Shown here: positions 1 through 8,497 of the stretch, piece by piece | Layout of the letters: the number at the start of each line of letters is the position of its first letter | Numbering within the stretch: position 1 is the stretch's first letter | Assembly (NCBI GenBank): GCA_026414485.1 | Contig: JAOAIX010000001.1 | Location: forward strand, 89,502-153,501 | Source of the DNA: Candidatus Bathyarchaeota archaeon | GTDB taxonomy: Archaea; Thermoproteota; Bathyarchaeia; Bathyarchaeales; Bathycorpusculaceae | DNA length: 64,000 bases | Direction: 5' to 3' | Made by a program: the position numbers and the translations under genes | Notes under the pieces: model-generated | What the model saw: only the letters and a program-made list of their open reading frames with translations | The model's database searches: none | What the model was told of the DNA's origin: nothing

Positions 1-1040
1 AACATGCTGCTTTCTTTAACCAGAGATTCCATATTTTCTGCTGTTACTATTTGAACCTTAGGCAAAGCCTTAGGATACAACTCAACCAGACAATCTAATA
101 ATGATGAATCTACCATAGAGCCTCTGAGGTGTTCAAGGTTCCAGTTTGAAGCTAACTGAAGAGCTCTTTCTTTTCCATCCTTAACAAAAACGTCAGCTAA
201 AATTGCAGTAACAATACTGTGTTCCGCCAAAACTGCAACATCTGCGTTTCTCACTGCGTAATTGTTACCGTTGAAGGCCACTGTTAGGCCTCCTCTCTTT
301 CGGACTAGCTGAAAAGCTTCCACATCAGTTATGCTATCTCCAACATACATCACATTCGACAGAGGAGCACACAATTTTTTCGCAGCGTCGCGGATTGCTT
401 TGGCTTTTTGTTCACCGCCAATTGTGTTTACTTTGTAAATTTTTTTTCCACACCCCATCCGGGCGATCTCCGTCCAGAATATCTCATCTAGTCTCTGTAC
501 TGTTCGCTGGTCTCGCATCGCGAGGTCGCTCAAAGACGTAGCTGAGGACGGAATGTTTATGTTTGGCATACTGGCAATTTCTTTTGCTGTTTTTTTTAGG
601 TAATTTTTTTCTTCGGTGCTTAGAGAGAAATTTTCCATGCTGAGTCTGGTGCAATATGTATTTTCAAAAGGGAACGCTAAAACGTCGCACAGAGCTTTGA
701 TGTAATGTTCGTAGCTGGTGCTGACTATAAAAGCTTCAGTGATACTTCTGACATGTTTCAAAGTATTATGGATACCTGAAATCAGAATAAGATTACCTGC
801 AGAGAACTCTTTCATCAGGCTGTCCGTTACGTCGTAGGCTTTCAGAAAAGGCAAAATCATCTTCAGAGTGCTGCCCGCCACGTAACCTTTTTTTTTCACT
901 ACATCAGCAAGAAAATCGTCGTATTTACTTATCAAAGAAAAAAGTTTATCCCCTTCAGGGACAAAACGCGCTGTTAGTTCAAAGGCATTATCGTTTTTAC
1001 TTATGGGGCCTTCACAATCGGAGACAAAGAAGCGTTTCAA
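1..1040 (-). CDS. HAD-superfamily phosphatase-like protein (EhaR/COG4030-like), 3' end outside window
   Basis: The reading frame is open from a TTG at 1040 to the window edge, giving at least 346 residues without a stop. The N-terminus contains VSDCEGP, a HAD motif I of the DxxGP type, and a later segment YVGDSITDVEAF is a classical HAD motif IV. These features match the archaeal COG4030 proteins sometimes named EhaR after the Eha hydrogenase clusters, although no Eha genes are here. The TTG start overlaps the purD stop, and no ATG occurs in the first 60 codons, so translational coupling with purD is likely. The substrate is unknown; the name comes from recalled family resemblance. Confidence 0.7.
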   Translation of the reverse strand, partial: MKRFFVSDCEGPISKNDNAFELTARFVPEGDKLFSLISKYDDFLADVVKKKGYVAGSTLKMILPFLKAYDVTDSLMKEFSAGNLILISGIHNTLKHVRSITEAFIVSTSYEHYIKALCDVLAFPFENTYCTRLSMENFSLSTEEKNYLKKTAKEIASMPNINIPSSATSLSDLAMRDQRTVQRLDEIFWTEIARMGCGKKIYKVNTIGGEQKAKAIRDAAKKLCAPLSNVMYVGDSITDVEAFQLVRKRGGLTVAFNGNNYAVRNADVAVLAEHSIVTAILADVFVKDGKERALQLASNWNLEHLRGSMVDSSLLDCLVELYPKALPKVQIVTAENMESLVKESSM

Positions 1041-2458
1041 AGCTGTGTCCTCAACTGCTTCATATGCTCTACGCATTTTTGTATATGGTGTTTAGCGGCT
1101 ATGTCAGTTCGACTCCAAAGCGCCGCGCCTTTAATAGCGTTTATGCCCTCTAGGCTGATTTGCCGTGCCTCTTCTATGTTTCCGCCAATTCCTAAAACAC
1201 CAACGACTCTCGACTTCAAAGCGAACGTCTTATTGCCTCTAAGCTCCATGGATCCTGGATAAACTCGTATGCGTTCACCATATTTATGTGACAACGAATA
1301 TGCTGCGGCTAGATCAACAGGAGTATCTATTTCTGATTTTTTAACTCTGTTTGGGAAGACATCCGCATAGCCTCCATAGCTAGGAGGGACTTTGTAGGTC
1401 AGAACAGTTGCCACTTTTTCTACATCCACCTTTGTTAAGTTGCCGTCTATAATTTTATAACATATATCAACAAAGTCGTCTTTCAGTACAGGCAGTATGT
1501 TGATTATTTCAGGGTCGCCTGGACGGCTATTATTTTCCAAAATTTTTGGTCCGCTGCTACTATGCATAAATGCCAGATAAAGCGGAACCCCTCGCAGTGC
1601 AGTGTTATCTTGAATTTTTGTGGACCATTTATCAAAAATTTTCTGGGCAATATTCAGCTCGTTTTGGCGGTCGCTTTCGGTCATAAACGGCAAATATTCT
1701 TTTTCGTCTTTGTAGCTGCCCATGCCACCTGTGTTGGGTCCTCTGTCATCGTCAAAGGCACGTTTATGGTCTCGTGTATCCGGTAACGGAACAAGGTGTT
1801 TTCCGTCACAGAAAGCCATGAAGCTTGATTCTTCTCCGTCGATTTTCTCTTCAATTATGACTGTACCATACTGAAAATTAGACATGAAATGCTCAAACAT
1901 TTGCTCTTTTGTGAAGAAGTGGTCTCCCCAGACACCTACGCCTTTACCTGCCGTTGGCTTATCCGGCTTCACAACTGCTTGGTTTTGCAATTCGTCTACC
2001 CATTCGTAAACTGCTTTTTTGACAGAAGTAACGTCATTGTAGTCTTTTGGATTAAAAACTTTGAATCGGGGATTAGCTTCAGGCGTAATTTCTTCAAACA
2101 ACAACCTCTGTTCTACTTTACTGGCTTCTATAGCGTATTGTTTTTTTGGGCAGATAACCGGTATACCTGTGCGTTTTTCTATTAGGTCACGGATGCCTTC
2201 TATAATAGGTTTCTCGGGACCCACAATGGCGAAGTCTATATCTGATTTGTTGGCTTCTGCGAACTGGCAGATTTTTTCCACATCTAAATCAGGGATAACC
2301 AAATGTTTAGCGGCTTTTTTCACGTTGAAGGGATTTTTCTGTTTGTCAGCAATAAAAATTTGAACTTCGTACTTTCGGCTACGTGTAAAAACATCCACCA
2401 TGGCAGTTTCTCTTGCGCCATAAGCAACAACTAATACGCCAATTTTCTCCATAGGCAC
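1037..2458 (-). CDS. purD: phosphoribosylamine-glycine ligase (GAR synthetase)
   Basis: PurD joins glycine to phosphoribosylamine using ATP, the second step of purine synthesis. The 473-residue protein begins with a Rossmann-like pre-ATP-grasp domain (GVLVVAYGARE) and continues into an ATP-grasp fold with VVKPDKPTAGKGVGVW, the acidic IIEEKIDGEESSFMAF strand, the signature PNTGGMGSY and the metal-binding ENNSRPGDPE. It is some 40 residues longer than typical bacterial PurD. It lies 43 bases downstream of purF on the same strand, so the two probably form one purine operon that also includes the HAD gene behind it. Confidence 0.93.
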   Translation of the reverse strand: MPMEKIGVLVVAYGARETAMVDVFTRSRKYEVQIFIADKQKNPFNVKKAAKHLVIPDLDVEKICQFAEANKSDIDFAIVGPEKPIIEGIRDLIEKRTGIPVICPKKQYAIEASKVEQRLLFEEITPEANPRFKVFNPKDYNDVTSVKKAVYEWVDELQNQAVVKPDKPTAGKGVGVWGDHFFTKEQMFEHFMSNFQYGTVIIEEKIDGEESSFMAFCDGKHLVPLPDTRDHKRAFDDDRGPNTGGMGSYKDEKEYLPFMTESDRQNELNIAQKIFDKWSTKIQDNTALRGVPLYLAFMHSSSGPKILENNSRPGDPEIINILPVLKDDFVDICYKIIDGNLTKVDVEKVATVLTYKVPPSYGGYADVFPNRVKKSEIDTPVDLAAAYSLSHKYGERIRVYPGSMELRGNKTFALKSRVVGVLGIGGNIEEARQISLEGINAIKGAALWSRTDIAAKHHIQKCVEHMKQLRTQL

Positions 2459-2501
2459 ACCGTAACGTAGAAGATTAACAGGCGCCGTTTAAATTGTTTT
2501 A

Positions 2502-3992
2502 CTAGTGGGCGCAATCGCCATATTCTGTTGTTTCATAAATTCTGCCTTTCTCTTTGTAGCCTTGAAGAAATTTCTGCTTCATTTTGTCTGCAAGTTCCTG
2601 AGCCATAGGAGTGGGATACTTACCTGTGATGCATCCAAGACACAATTCATTATGCTTGCAGTTGGTGGCACGAACTAATCCTTCAATGGATTGGTAGCAT
2701 ACAGCGTCTGCACCTATGAGTTTGGCAATTTCTTCGTCGTTATGATTGGATCCAATAAGTTGCCCGTAGGTGGACATGTCGATGCCATAAAAACATGGTC
2801 CTATGATACGGGGGAAAGTCACAAACATGTAAACTTTTTTGGCGCCTGCTCTACGTAGTTTTTCGATGATTATTTTGGTGGTATCTCCCCTGACAATGCT
2901 GTCCTCAGTTATGATTACCCGTTTCCCAGCAACTTCTGATCCAAGTATATTGACTTTGCGGTCAATAGTAGAATACCGCTCGTTGTTTAAAAGGATGAAT
3001 GCACGCTCAGTTACATAACGGTGACGTCGTGAAGCGCGTTCCCATCTCAACCCTGACGCCTCATGAACTCCCATGGCCGAGTCATCTCCTGTTTCAGGTA
3101 CTGACATAATCACGTCGGCATCCTTAACAATTTCAGAAAACTCTTTCACGAGGTTTCTTCCGAATTCTTCACGGATCTCGTAGACGTATTTGCCGTCAAA
3201 CCGCGAGTCAGGTCGAGCAAAATACGCAAATTCAAAAGCACAGAACGCTTTTCGCGGGTTCTCTATAAGTTGTTGCCGTTTAAACCCGTCTTTATTAACC
3301 ACCACTAGTTCGCCTGGGTTCAACTCAAAATCTCGCACGAAACCATTTATATCTAAACTCACTGTTTCCGACGAGAAAGCAAAGGTTTTTCCATCAACGC
3401 TGTGACCCGCACAAAGAGGTTTAATTCCATGGGGATCTTTGAAAGCAAAGAAATCGCCCTCTCCAGTTATACCTATAACTGAGAAAGCCCCGTCTAAACT
3501 CAGCATGGCAGACTTAACAGCAGCTACCAAACCTTTTCCGCTTTTTAGCTCAATAAGCAACTTGTTACAAACCAAATCCGAATCACAAGTACACGTAAAA
3601 TTCGACGCGTGATTTTTGATTTCCATTGCCAACTGCTGTGTGTTGACAATGTTTCCGTTGAACGAAGCGGCAACTTTGATGCCGTTTGCCTCCGCGGTCA
3701 TTGGTTGTGTGCCCTCAACGATTGATTTCTCGTCGGATTTTCCTGAAGTTGTGTACCTGACGTTGCCGATGCCTATGTTTCCTGGTAAACGGGCAAGCCA
3801 CTCTTGGATGGAGCTTGCCTTTAGCTTAGGAACCAAATCAAGGTTTTTGTAAGTGTAAAACTTGCCTTCATTATAAGTAAGAAAGCCATGTGATTGATGC
3901 CCACGGTGGTTTTGTGCGCGTAGACCCCAATATACATATGAAAAAATGTTTTCTCTATCGAAATTTATTGCGCCAAACACACCGCAGCCTAT
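2502..3992 (-). CDS. purF: amidophosphoribosyltransferase, probable AUA start
   Basis: PurF makes phosphoribosylamine from PRPP and glutamine, the first committed purine step. The N-terminal Ntn-hydrolase domain (GLRAQNHRGHQSHG, then CTCDSDLVCN) and the C-terminal phosphoribosyltransferase domain with the PRPP loop VIITEDSIVRGDTT are both present. The catalytic N-terminal cysteine must precede GVFGAINF; its codon is at 3984-3986, upstream of the first conventional start (GTG at 3980), which would remove it. Between that Cys and an in-frame TAG there is no ATG, GTG or TTG. The AUA at 3990-3992 lies 7 bases after a GGGGA Shine-Dalgarno-like run and would give M-G-C-G-V-F-G. Function is sure; the start codon is inferred. 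Confidence 0.9.
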   Translation of the reverse strand: MGCGVFGAINFDRENIFSYVYWGLRAQNHRGHQSHGFLTYNEGKFYTYKNLDLVPKLKASSIQEWLARLPGNIGIGNVRYTTSGKSDEKSIVEGTQPMTAEANGIKVAASFNGNIVNTQQLAMEIKNHASNFTCTCDSDLVCNKLLIELKSGKGLVAAVKSAMLSLDGAFSVIGITGEGDFFAFKDPHGIKPLCAGHSVDGKTFAFSSETVSLDINGFVRDFELNPGELVVVNKDGFKRQQLIENPRKAFCAFEFAYFARPDSRFDGKYVYEIREEFGRNLVKEFSEIVKDADVIMSVPETGDDSAMGVHEASGLRWERASRRHRYVTERAFILLNNERYSTIDRKVNILGSEVAGKRVIITEDSIVRGDTTKIIIEKLRRAGAKKVYMFVTFPRIIGPCFYGIDMSTYGQLIGSNHNDEEIAKLIGADAVCYQSIEGLVRATNCKHNELCLGCITGKYPTPMAQELADKMKQKFLQGYKEKGRIYETTEYGDCAH

Positions 3993-4280
3993 ATGTATTC
4001 CCCTTTTATGCAGGGGCTACAGTGAAGAATAGGATGTTTATGAATTTTTAGGACATTTTCAACTCAAAACCATGGGAACTGTTGCTGCAGTGTGAAAAAA
4101 TTAGCTTGGCTTTTTGGTGATTAAAAGCAGGTTTAAACCTAAAATCATGTTTGCTGATTAGACGAAACCAATATAACTTTGGAAGCCTAAAGAACCTTCA
4201 GGTTTTTAAGAATAAAACGGGTGGAATTATGAAAGAAAACGTCTCCATCATAAATTTTTTGGGTTATAGGGGTTGAAAAT
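3993..4280. promoter_or_regulatory. divergent intergenic region between purF and osmC-like gene
   Basis: This 288-base gap separates the leftward purine operon from the rightward OsmC gene and must hold both promoters. I see an AT-rich stretch but cannot place a TATA element with confidence for either side. A short inverted repeat of CCCCT and AGGGG lies just upstream of the purF start (about 4001-4016), where it could affect the purF ribosome-binding region. No further coding frame with a good start was found here. Confidence 0.35.
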
Positions 4281-4697
4281 ATGGGAAAACTTGCTGCGAG
4301 AGCGCGGATAATCCAAAATTATGAGATCATCCTTGACAACGGCAGGGCTCACTCTACAGTAGTCGATCAACCTACTGAAATATCTGCGGGGCTGGGGCCT
4401 ACACCTCTTGAGCTTTGCGTCATGAGCCACGCAGGTTGCTATGTAACAATCGCTGCTTTAACCGCCAAGAAAATGCGACTAGAGTTGAGGGGCTGCGACG
4501 TTAAAGTTGAAGCCATAAAAAACCCTGAAGTGGGAACTATAACCGAAGAAACTTTCGAGATCACCTTCAAGATCGACGCCACTGCAGATCGCGTCCAAAG
4601 GTTACACGAGTTGACCTTGAAAAATTGTCCTGTGGGACTTTTGTTTGAGAAAGCAGGTACCAAAATCAACTACACCATAAAAATCCAAAAAGAATAG
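4281..4697 (+). CDS. OsmC/Ohr-family peroxiredoxin-like protein
   Basis: OsmC-family proteins reduce hydroperoxides using two cysteines, as dimers in the cytoplasm. This 138-residue protein has the family pattern: an N-terminal beta sheet with GLGPTPLELCVMSHAGCYVT, and a second conserved cysteine in LKNCPVGLLFEKA near residue 115. The second site retains the usual CP pair. The gene starts with ATG and ends 23 bases before fprA, so the pair is probably cotranscribed as an oxygen-defence unit. Electron donor and peroxide substrate cannot be read from sequence. Confidence 0.85.
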   Translation: MGKLAARARIIQNYEIILDNGRAHSTVVDQPTEISAGLGPTPLELCVMSHAGCYVTIAALTAKKMRLELRGCDVKVEAIKNPEVGTITEETFEITFKIDATADRVQRLHELTLKNCPVGLLFEKAGTKINYTIKIQKE

Positions 4698-4720
4698 GTT
4701 TTAGACAGGAGGGTGAAAAA

Positions 4721-5902
4721 TTGGATAAAACTTTGAAAGAAGGGGTTCATTGGGTTGGAGTGGTTGACTGGAACATTCGCGACTTCCACGGTTACATCAC
4801 CAAACGGGGGACCACCTACAATGCCTACTTAATTGAAGATGAGAAAACAGTTCTTGTTGATACCGTCAAACATACCTTTTGTGCTGAATACCTTTCAAAT
4901 ATAGCGAAACTGGTGGATCTTGAAAAAATTGACTACATTATAGTTAACCACGTCGAGATGGATCATTCAGGTAGCTTGCCCTTTGTTGCTGCAAAAGCAA
5001 AAAACGCCACCATAATTTCCTCTGAACGTGGCAAAGAGGCAATAATAGAGCACTACGGCGACAACTTTAAAATTCAAACCGTAAAAACAGGTGACGAACT
5101 CAAAATTGGCAAAAGAACTCTGAAGTTTATAGAAGCTCCTATGCTGCACTGGCCTGACAGTATGTTTACCTACATTGTAGAAGACCAAATTCTAATGTCC
5201 AACGACGCTTTTGGACAACATTTGGCATCTTCAAAACGCTTCGACGACGAAGTCGACGAGCATGTTCTCATGGAAGAAGCAGCAACATACTACGCAAACA
5301 TCCTCATGGCGCTGGGACCTTTGATAGCTAGAAAAATCCAAGAAGTTGTTCAACTGGGTATTTCGCCTACCATTATTGCTCCCAGCCACGGCGTTATCTG
5401 GCGCTCAAAACCCGCGAAAATAATAAACGCTTATTCAGAATGGAGCGCCGGTGTCTGCAAACCTAAAGTTGTCATAATTTATGATACGATGTGGGGCAGC
5501 ACAGATAAAATGGCGCGAGCTATAGCTGAAGGCGTGGCAAGTCAAGGTGTCGAAGTCAGAGTGCTAAAACTGCGTGCGTCAGACAACACGGCGGCTTTAA
5601 CAGAGATTTTGGACGCTAAGGCAGTTGTGGTGGGTTCCCCAACAATCAACAACGGTATATTTCCCACTGTGGGGTCTTTTTTAACCTACGTTACGGGTTT
5701 GAAGCCTAAAGATAAACTGTGGTATTTTTTTGGATCTTTTGGGTGGGGTGGGGGTGCTGTTCGAGGCATGATTGACACAGCAAAAAAGGCTAACTTTGCA
5801 GTGCATGAGCCAGCTCTCGAAGTGAAGTATGTTCCTGGCGAGGAAGCTCTAAAGAAATGCTTTGATCTGGGCAACAAAATCGCTCATCAAATTAAAGCCT
5901 AA
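4721..5902 (+). CDS. fprA: A-type flavoprotein, probable F420H2 or rubredoxin-dependent O2/NO reductase
   Basis: A-type flavoproteins reduce oxygen to water (or NO to N2O) at a diiron centre, protecting anaerobes. Residues 1-250 form a metallo-beta-lactamase domain with the diiron motif NHVEMDHSG near residue 76, LHWPDSMF and SNDAFGQH. Residues 255-393 form a flavodoxin domain with the FMN loop YDTMWGSTDKMA. There is no C-terminal rubredoxin or NADH oxidoreductase module, as in methanogen FprA that uses coenzyme F420H2. The TTG start follows a strong GGAGGGTGA. Length 393 matches the family. The electron donor is inferred from relatives. Confidence 0.92.
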   Translation: MDKTLKEGVHWVGVVDWNIRDFHGYITKRGTTYNAYLIEDEKTVLVDTVKHTFCAEYLSNIAKLVDLEKIDYIIVNHVEMDHSGSLPFVAAKAKNATIISSERGKEAIIEHYGDNFKIQTVKTGDELKIGKRTLKFIEAPMLHWPDSMFTYIVEDQILMSNDAFGQHLASSKRFDDEVDEHVLMEEAATYYANILMALGPLIARKIQEVVQLGISPTIIAPSHGVIWRSKPAKIINAYSEWSAGVCKPKVVIIYDTMWGSTDKMARAIAEGVASQGVEVRVLKLRASDNTAALTEILDAKAVVVGSPTINNGIFPTVGSFLTYVTGLKPKDKLWYFFGSFGWGGGAVRGMIDTAKKANFAVHEPALEVKYVPGEEALKKCFDLGNKIAHQIKA

Positions 5903-6285
5903 CCCCCGTCTTTCCTTTTTTTATAGTGGCTGCCTATTTTTTGTCTTTTTGGGCTTTTAGATCGCCTGTATCATATTATATTCTAGGCCAATGTTCACAA
6001 GGCCAATGTTCACAGTAAACTCACTCTAATGACAATTTTATGGAGTTCTCTCAACCTTTTGTCTTGGAATTTTCCCCTTCTCGCCCTCAAACCTCTTTAT
6101 TGCTGTGTTTTAATTACCGTGTTCAACTGCAAGGAAGGCCTTATTTAGTGCATTTTTGATTAGGGCGGGCGGTGCCAAAATCGGAGTTTTCGTAATATGT
6201 TTCTTTTTATTATTTTGTCAGAAAACCGTTTCCTCTCAACCTATATCTCTTGCCGTTATAAGGTTTTAAAGATCTTGTCAACACC
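5903..6285. other. noncoding gap with a 15-base tandem duplication
   Basis: The 383-base gap lies between convergent fprA and the PDGLE gene. It begins with pyrimidine runs (CTTTCCTTTTTTTAT) likely to terminate fprA transcription. At 5985-6014 the 15-mer AGGCCAATGTTCACA occurs twice, head to tail and exactly. The only open frames are short, lack ribosome-binding sites and overlap the opposite gene. I see no RNA gene. The duplication could be a protein-binding site or simple replication slippage. Confidence 0.5.
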
Positions 6286-6567
6286 TCAAGGTGTTGTTTT
6301 CTTTTGGCGGATTGTCTTTCCAAATAGTAACGCTACAGCCAAAACAGTAAGTGTCCCAAAAACGCCTGCAAGCAAAGTTGACAAATATGGATTTTCAACA
6401 GTTGCTACCGTATAATCAGGCATCAGACCTCTCCAAACTGTCTCTTGTTCTTCAACACCTAGTGTTTCAGCTACTTTTTCCAAGCCGTCCGGATCGCTTG
6501 ATGCTAACGGTATGAAGACTGCAAGAAAAATTATGAGCAAAGCTGAAGCTATGAGATATTTCTTCAT
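6286..6567 (-). CDS. PDGLE-domain protein, small subunit of a cobalt/nickel ECF-type importer
   Basis: This 93-residue membrane protein carries the diagnostic PDGLE sequence (SSDPDGLEKVAE) between two transmembrane helices, one at residues 4-23 and one at 62-84. PDGLE proteins accompany CbiM and take the place of CbiN in cobalt or nickel transport. Its start overlaps the end of the CbiM gene by 4 bases, so the two are translationally coupled. No CbiQ or ATPase gene is adjacent, so the energising subunits must be elsewhere, or CbiM with PDGLE acts alone as reported for some CbiMN units. Confidence 0.85.
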   Translation of the reverse strand: MKKYLIASALLIIFLAVFIPLASSDPDGLEKVAETLGVEEQETVWRGLMPDYTVATVENPYLSTLLAGVFGTLTVLAVALLFGKTIRQKKTTP

Positions 6568-7229
6568 TGCTTTACTTTCACCTTTAAAAGAGTTAAACCG
6601 CCGAGAGCGGTGGGTTGTAAGCGTTGAATGGCTGTCAACAAAGTGACCGTTATTGTAGCTTCAATTACACCAATTATCATATGGTACATCAGCATCGAAG
6701 GAACAGTTACTGCAATTCCACCTGCTTGAACAAAAACCGGCGATATTCCAATCTGTAGTGCACATGATAAAGCGCTAAGTACAACTGAAAGCCAAGCAGC
6801 TATGAAGACGCTGAAGGTGAATCTTCGGTTAGTCGGCGAATTGTGGGTTAGGAACTTTACAATGAAAAAACTTAGACCGCCAATAACTGCCATGTTGAAG
6901 ACGTTAGCTCCAAACGTTGTTATTCCACCGTCAGCAAAAAACAGCGCCTGCATCAGCAAAACTATTGTCATACTCAATATTCCCGCGTATGGACCTAATA
7001 ACACCGCCAGAAAGGTGCCGCCTACTAAATGCCCGCTGGTACCGAAAGCGATCGGGAAGTTTATCATCTGGGCGGCAAAAACAAACGCGCTTGAAATTGC
7101 CAGTATTGCAGTGAAGGAGCGTGAGTAGGAAGCTTGAACTTTTTTCCAAGACCAAACCAGAAAGGCTATAGACACAACAAACATCGTCGCCGCGGTTACG
7201 GGTTCTAGGAAGCCGTCGGGTATATGCAT
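6564..7229 (-). CDS. cbiM: CbiM-family cobalt/nickel transport substrate-binding subunit
   Basis: CbiM is the membrane component that binds Co2+ or Ni2+ through its extreme N-terminus. Choosing the ATG at 7229 gives MHIPDGFL, the conserved metal-binding start, instead of an upstream TTG that would add ten residues. About six hydrophobic helices follow, with a conserved GTSGHLVGG loop around residue 64. The protein has 221 residues, the usual size. Nickel rather than cobalt is favoured because hypF-hypC-hypD lie 9 kb away and the promoter shares a heptamer with another transporter promoter; that is inference. Confidence 0.88.
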   Translation of the reverse strand: MHIPDGFLEPVTAATMFVVSIAFLVWSWKKVQASYSRSFTAILAISSAFVFAAQMINFPIAFGTSGHLVGGTFLAVLLGPYAGILSMTIVLLMQALFFADGGITTFGANVFNMAVIGGLSFFIVKFLTHNSPTNRRFTFSVFIAAWLSVVLSALSCALQIGISPVFVQAGGIAVTVPSMLMYHMIIGVIEATITVTLLTAIQRLQPTALGGLTLLKVKVKQ

Positions 7230-7240
7230 ATCAATCGCCA

Positions 7241-7268
7241 GTATTACTTTTAATAACAAACGTGTTAC
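7241..7268 (-). promoter_or_regulatory. cbiM leader: two GTRTTAC heptamers 21 bases apart
   Basis: On the plus strand GTATTAC (7241-7247) and GTGTTAC (7262-7268) are separated by exactly 14 bases, the same spacing as in the operators at 20704-20768, but here both point the same way instead of facing each other. Upstream in the cbiM direction is a TATA-like TTTTTATAC near 7274-7282, placing the heptamers at or after the transcription start. This would suit repression by a metal sensor. The direct-repeat arrangement makes the assignment weaker than for the other site. Confidence 0.45.
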
Positions 7269-7450
7269 TCAAGTATAAAAACGTTGATGTAAAAATTAAA
7301 CACTTTCTCCAAATTCAAGTTTTAAGACGGCACTAATGCATAATTCATAATTATCATATGAGCAAAAACTTCCTTCTCTGGTTTAGACGTAAATTTAATT
7401 ATTCCAGTTGACTATTTTTATCGTGGAAAAAATGAACGGTGACTTGCTGA

Positions 7451-8314
7451 GTGGCCTTTGAAATTCAAGAACTACGTGACGTCATAAGAATAATCGTGTT
7501 GTTGAACCTCAGCAAGGGTAACGTTGAGTCTAAAACGTCTTTAAAACGTAAAATTGACAAAGTCTGTACTAGCCTCGCCTGCATTAGTGTAGGTGAGTTA
7601 GATAAAGCTTTGACAGAAATGGCCTCTGAAAAGTTGATAATTGACAACGGTTACACTGTGCAATTAACTGAGCAGGGGCTCAAGCTTGGACAAGAATGGA
7701 AAAGCCTGCTTCTGAAAAAAGAGCCCATACTTGAAGTAGTAGCTGGGCTCGTTGATGGTTCCATCACTGGACTCGTAGTTATTTTATCTGCCTTTCTATC
7801 ATTGCTAACAGGCAGCGGTTTCTTTTTGTCCACAAAAACAGTGGTTTTCGCTGCTTTCCTTACGTTAACGGCGGTCTCTATTACTAACTTTTCCAGCTTC
7901 TTTTTGGGCGGAGTAACTGAAGACCTAGCGAACATAATGACGCTTCGTACCCTTATGAACTATAGTTTAAGCGACATACCTGACAAGAAAGAAAGAGATA
8001 AGTCGTTGCTGTTAGTTGAAAAGCTTTTTCTTGTCTTAGGCAAAGAAATCCACCGTTCAAACCTCTCCGCAGCCATAATCTGTAGCACAACTACTTTTCT
8101 CGCTGGAAGCTTACCCATAATTGTATATATCGCTCTTCCTACGCCTCTGGATATAATCGCGTCTCTCAGTATAGTTGCCTCGATTGCAGGCATCTTTTTA
8201 GTTAGTTATCGCTCCAAAAAGACTAGAGTTCACTGGAAGGTAACTTTGGCTGAGACGCTAGCTATAGTTGCTATAGCCACGGTTGCTTCCTTGTTGCTGG
8301 GCGGCTTTGCTTAA
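7451..8314 (+). CDS. VIT1/CCC1-like membrane protein with N-terminal winged-helix-like domain
   Basis: Residues 1-80 look like a winged-helix domain (EIQELRDVIRIIVLLNLS, then LTEQGLKLGQEW). Residues 90-287 hold about five transmembrane helices, beginning with EVVAGLVDGSITGLVV, the motif that opens the VIT1/CCC1 family of Fe2+/Mn2+ transporters; later helices include SSFFLGGVTEDLAN. The family exports or stores iron. The fusion of a DNA-binding-like domain to the transporter is unusual and might sense the cargo, but function is inferred. The start is GTG. The ferritin-like gene downstream on the other strand fits iron handling. Confidence 0.7.
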   Translation: MAFEIQELRDVIRIIVLLNLSKGNVESKTSLKRKIDKVCTSLACISVGELDKALTEMASEKLIIDNGYTVQLTEQGLKLGQEWKSLLLKKEPILEVVAGLVDGSITGLVVILSAFLSLLTGSGFFLSTKTVVFAAFLTLTAVSITNFSSFFLGGVTEDLANIMTLRTLMNYSLSDIPDKKERDKSLLLVEKLFLVLGKEIHRSNLSAAIICSTTTFLAGSLPIIVYIALPTPLDIIASLSIVASIAGIFLVSYRSKKTRVHWKVTLAETLAIVAIATVASLLLGGFA

Positions 8315-8497
8315 AAAGTAACAAGTTGCAGTATACACGCCTCAAACTTGCATTTGTGATGCATAGCTACAATAGCCTTTTCGTGTCTGATTCCAATTAA
8401 ATGTAACCTCAGTCGGTGGTCTGTTGAACACTTGTTTTTTGAGGTCTGCTTTGACTTCACCAAAAACAAAAACTAAAAAATCTGAAGAGTACCAGCT

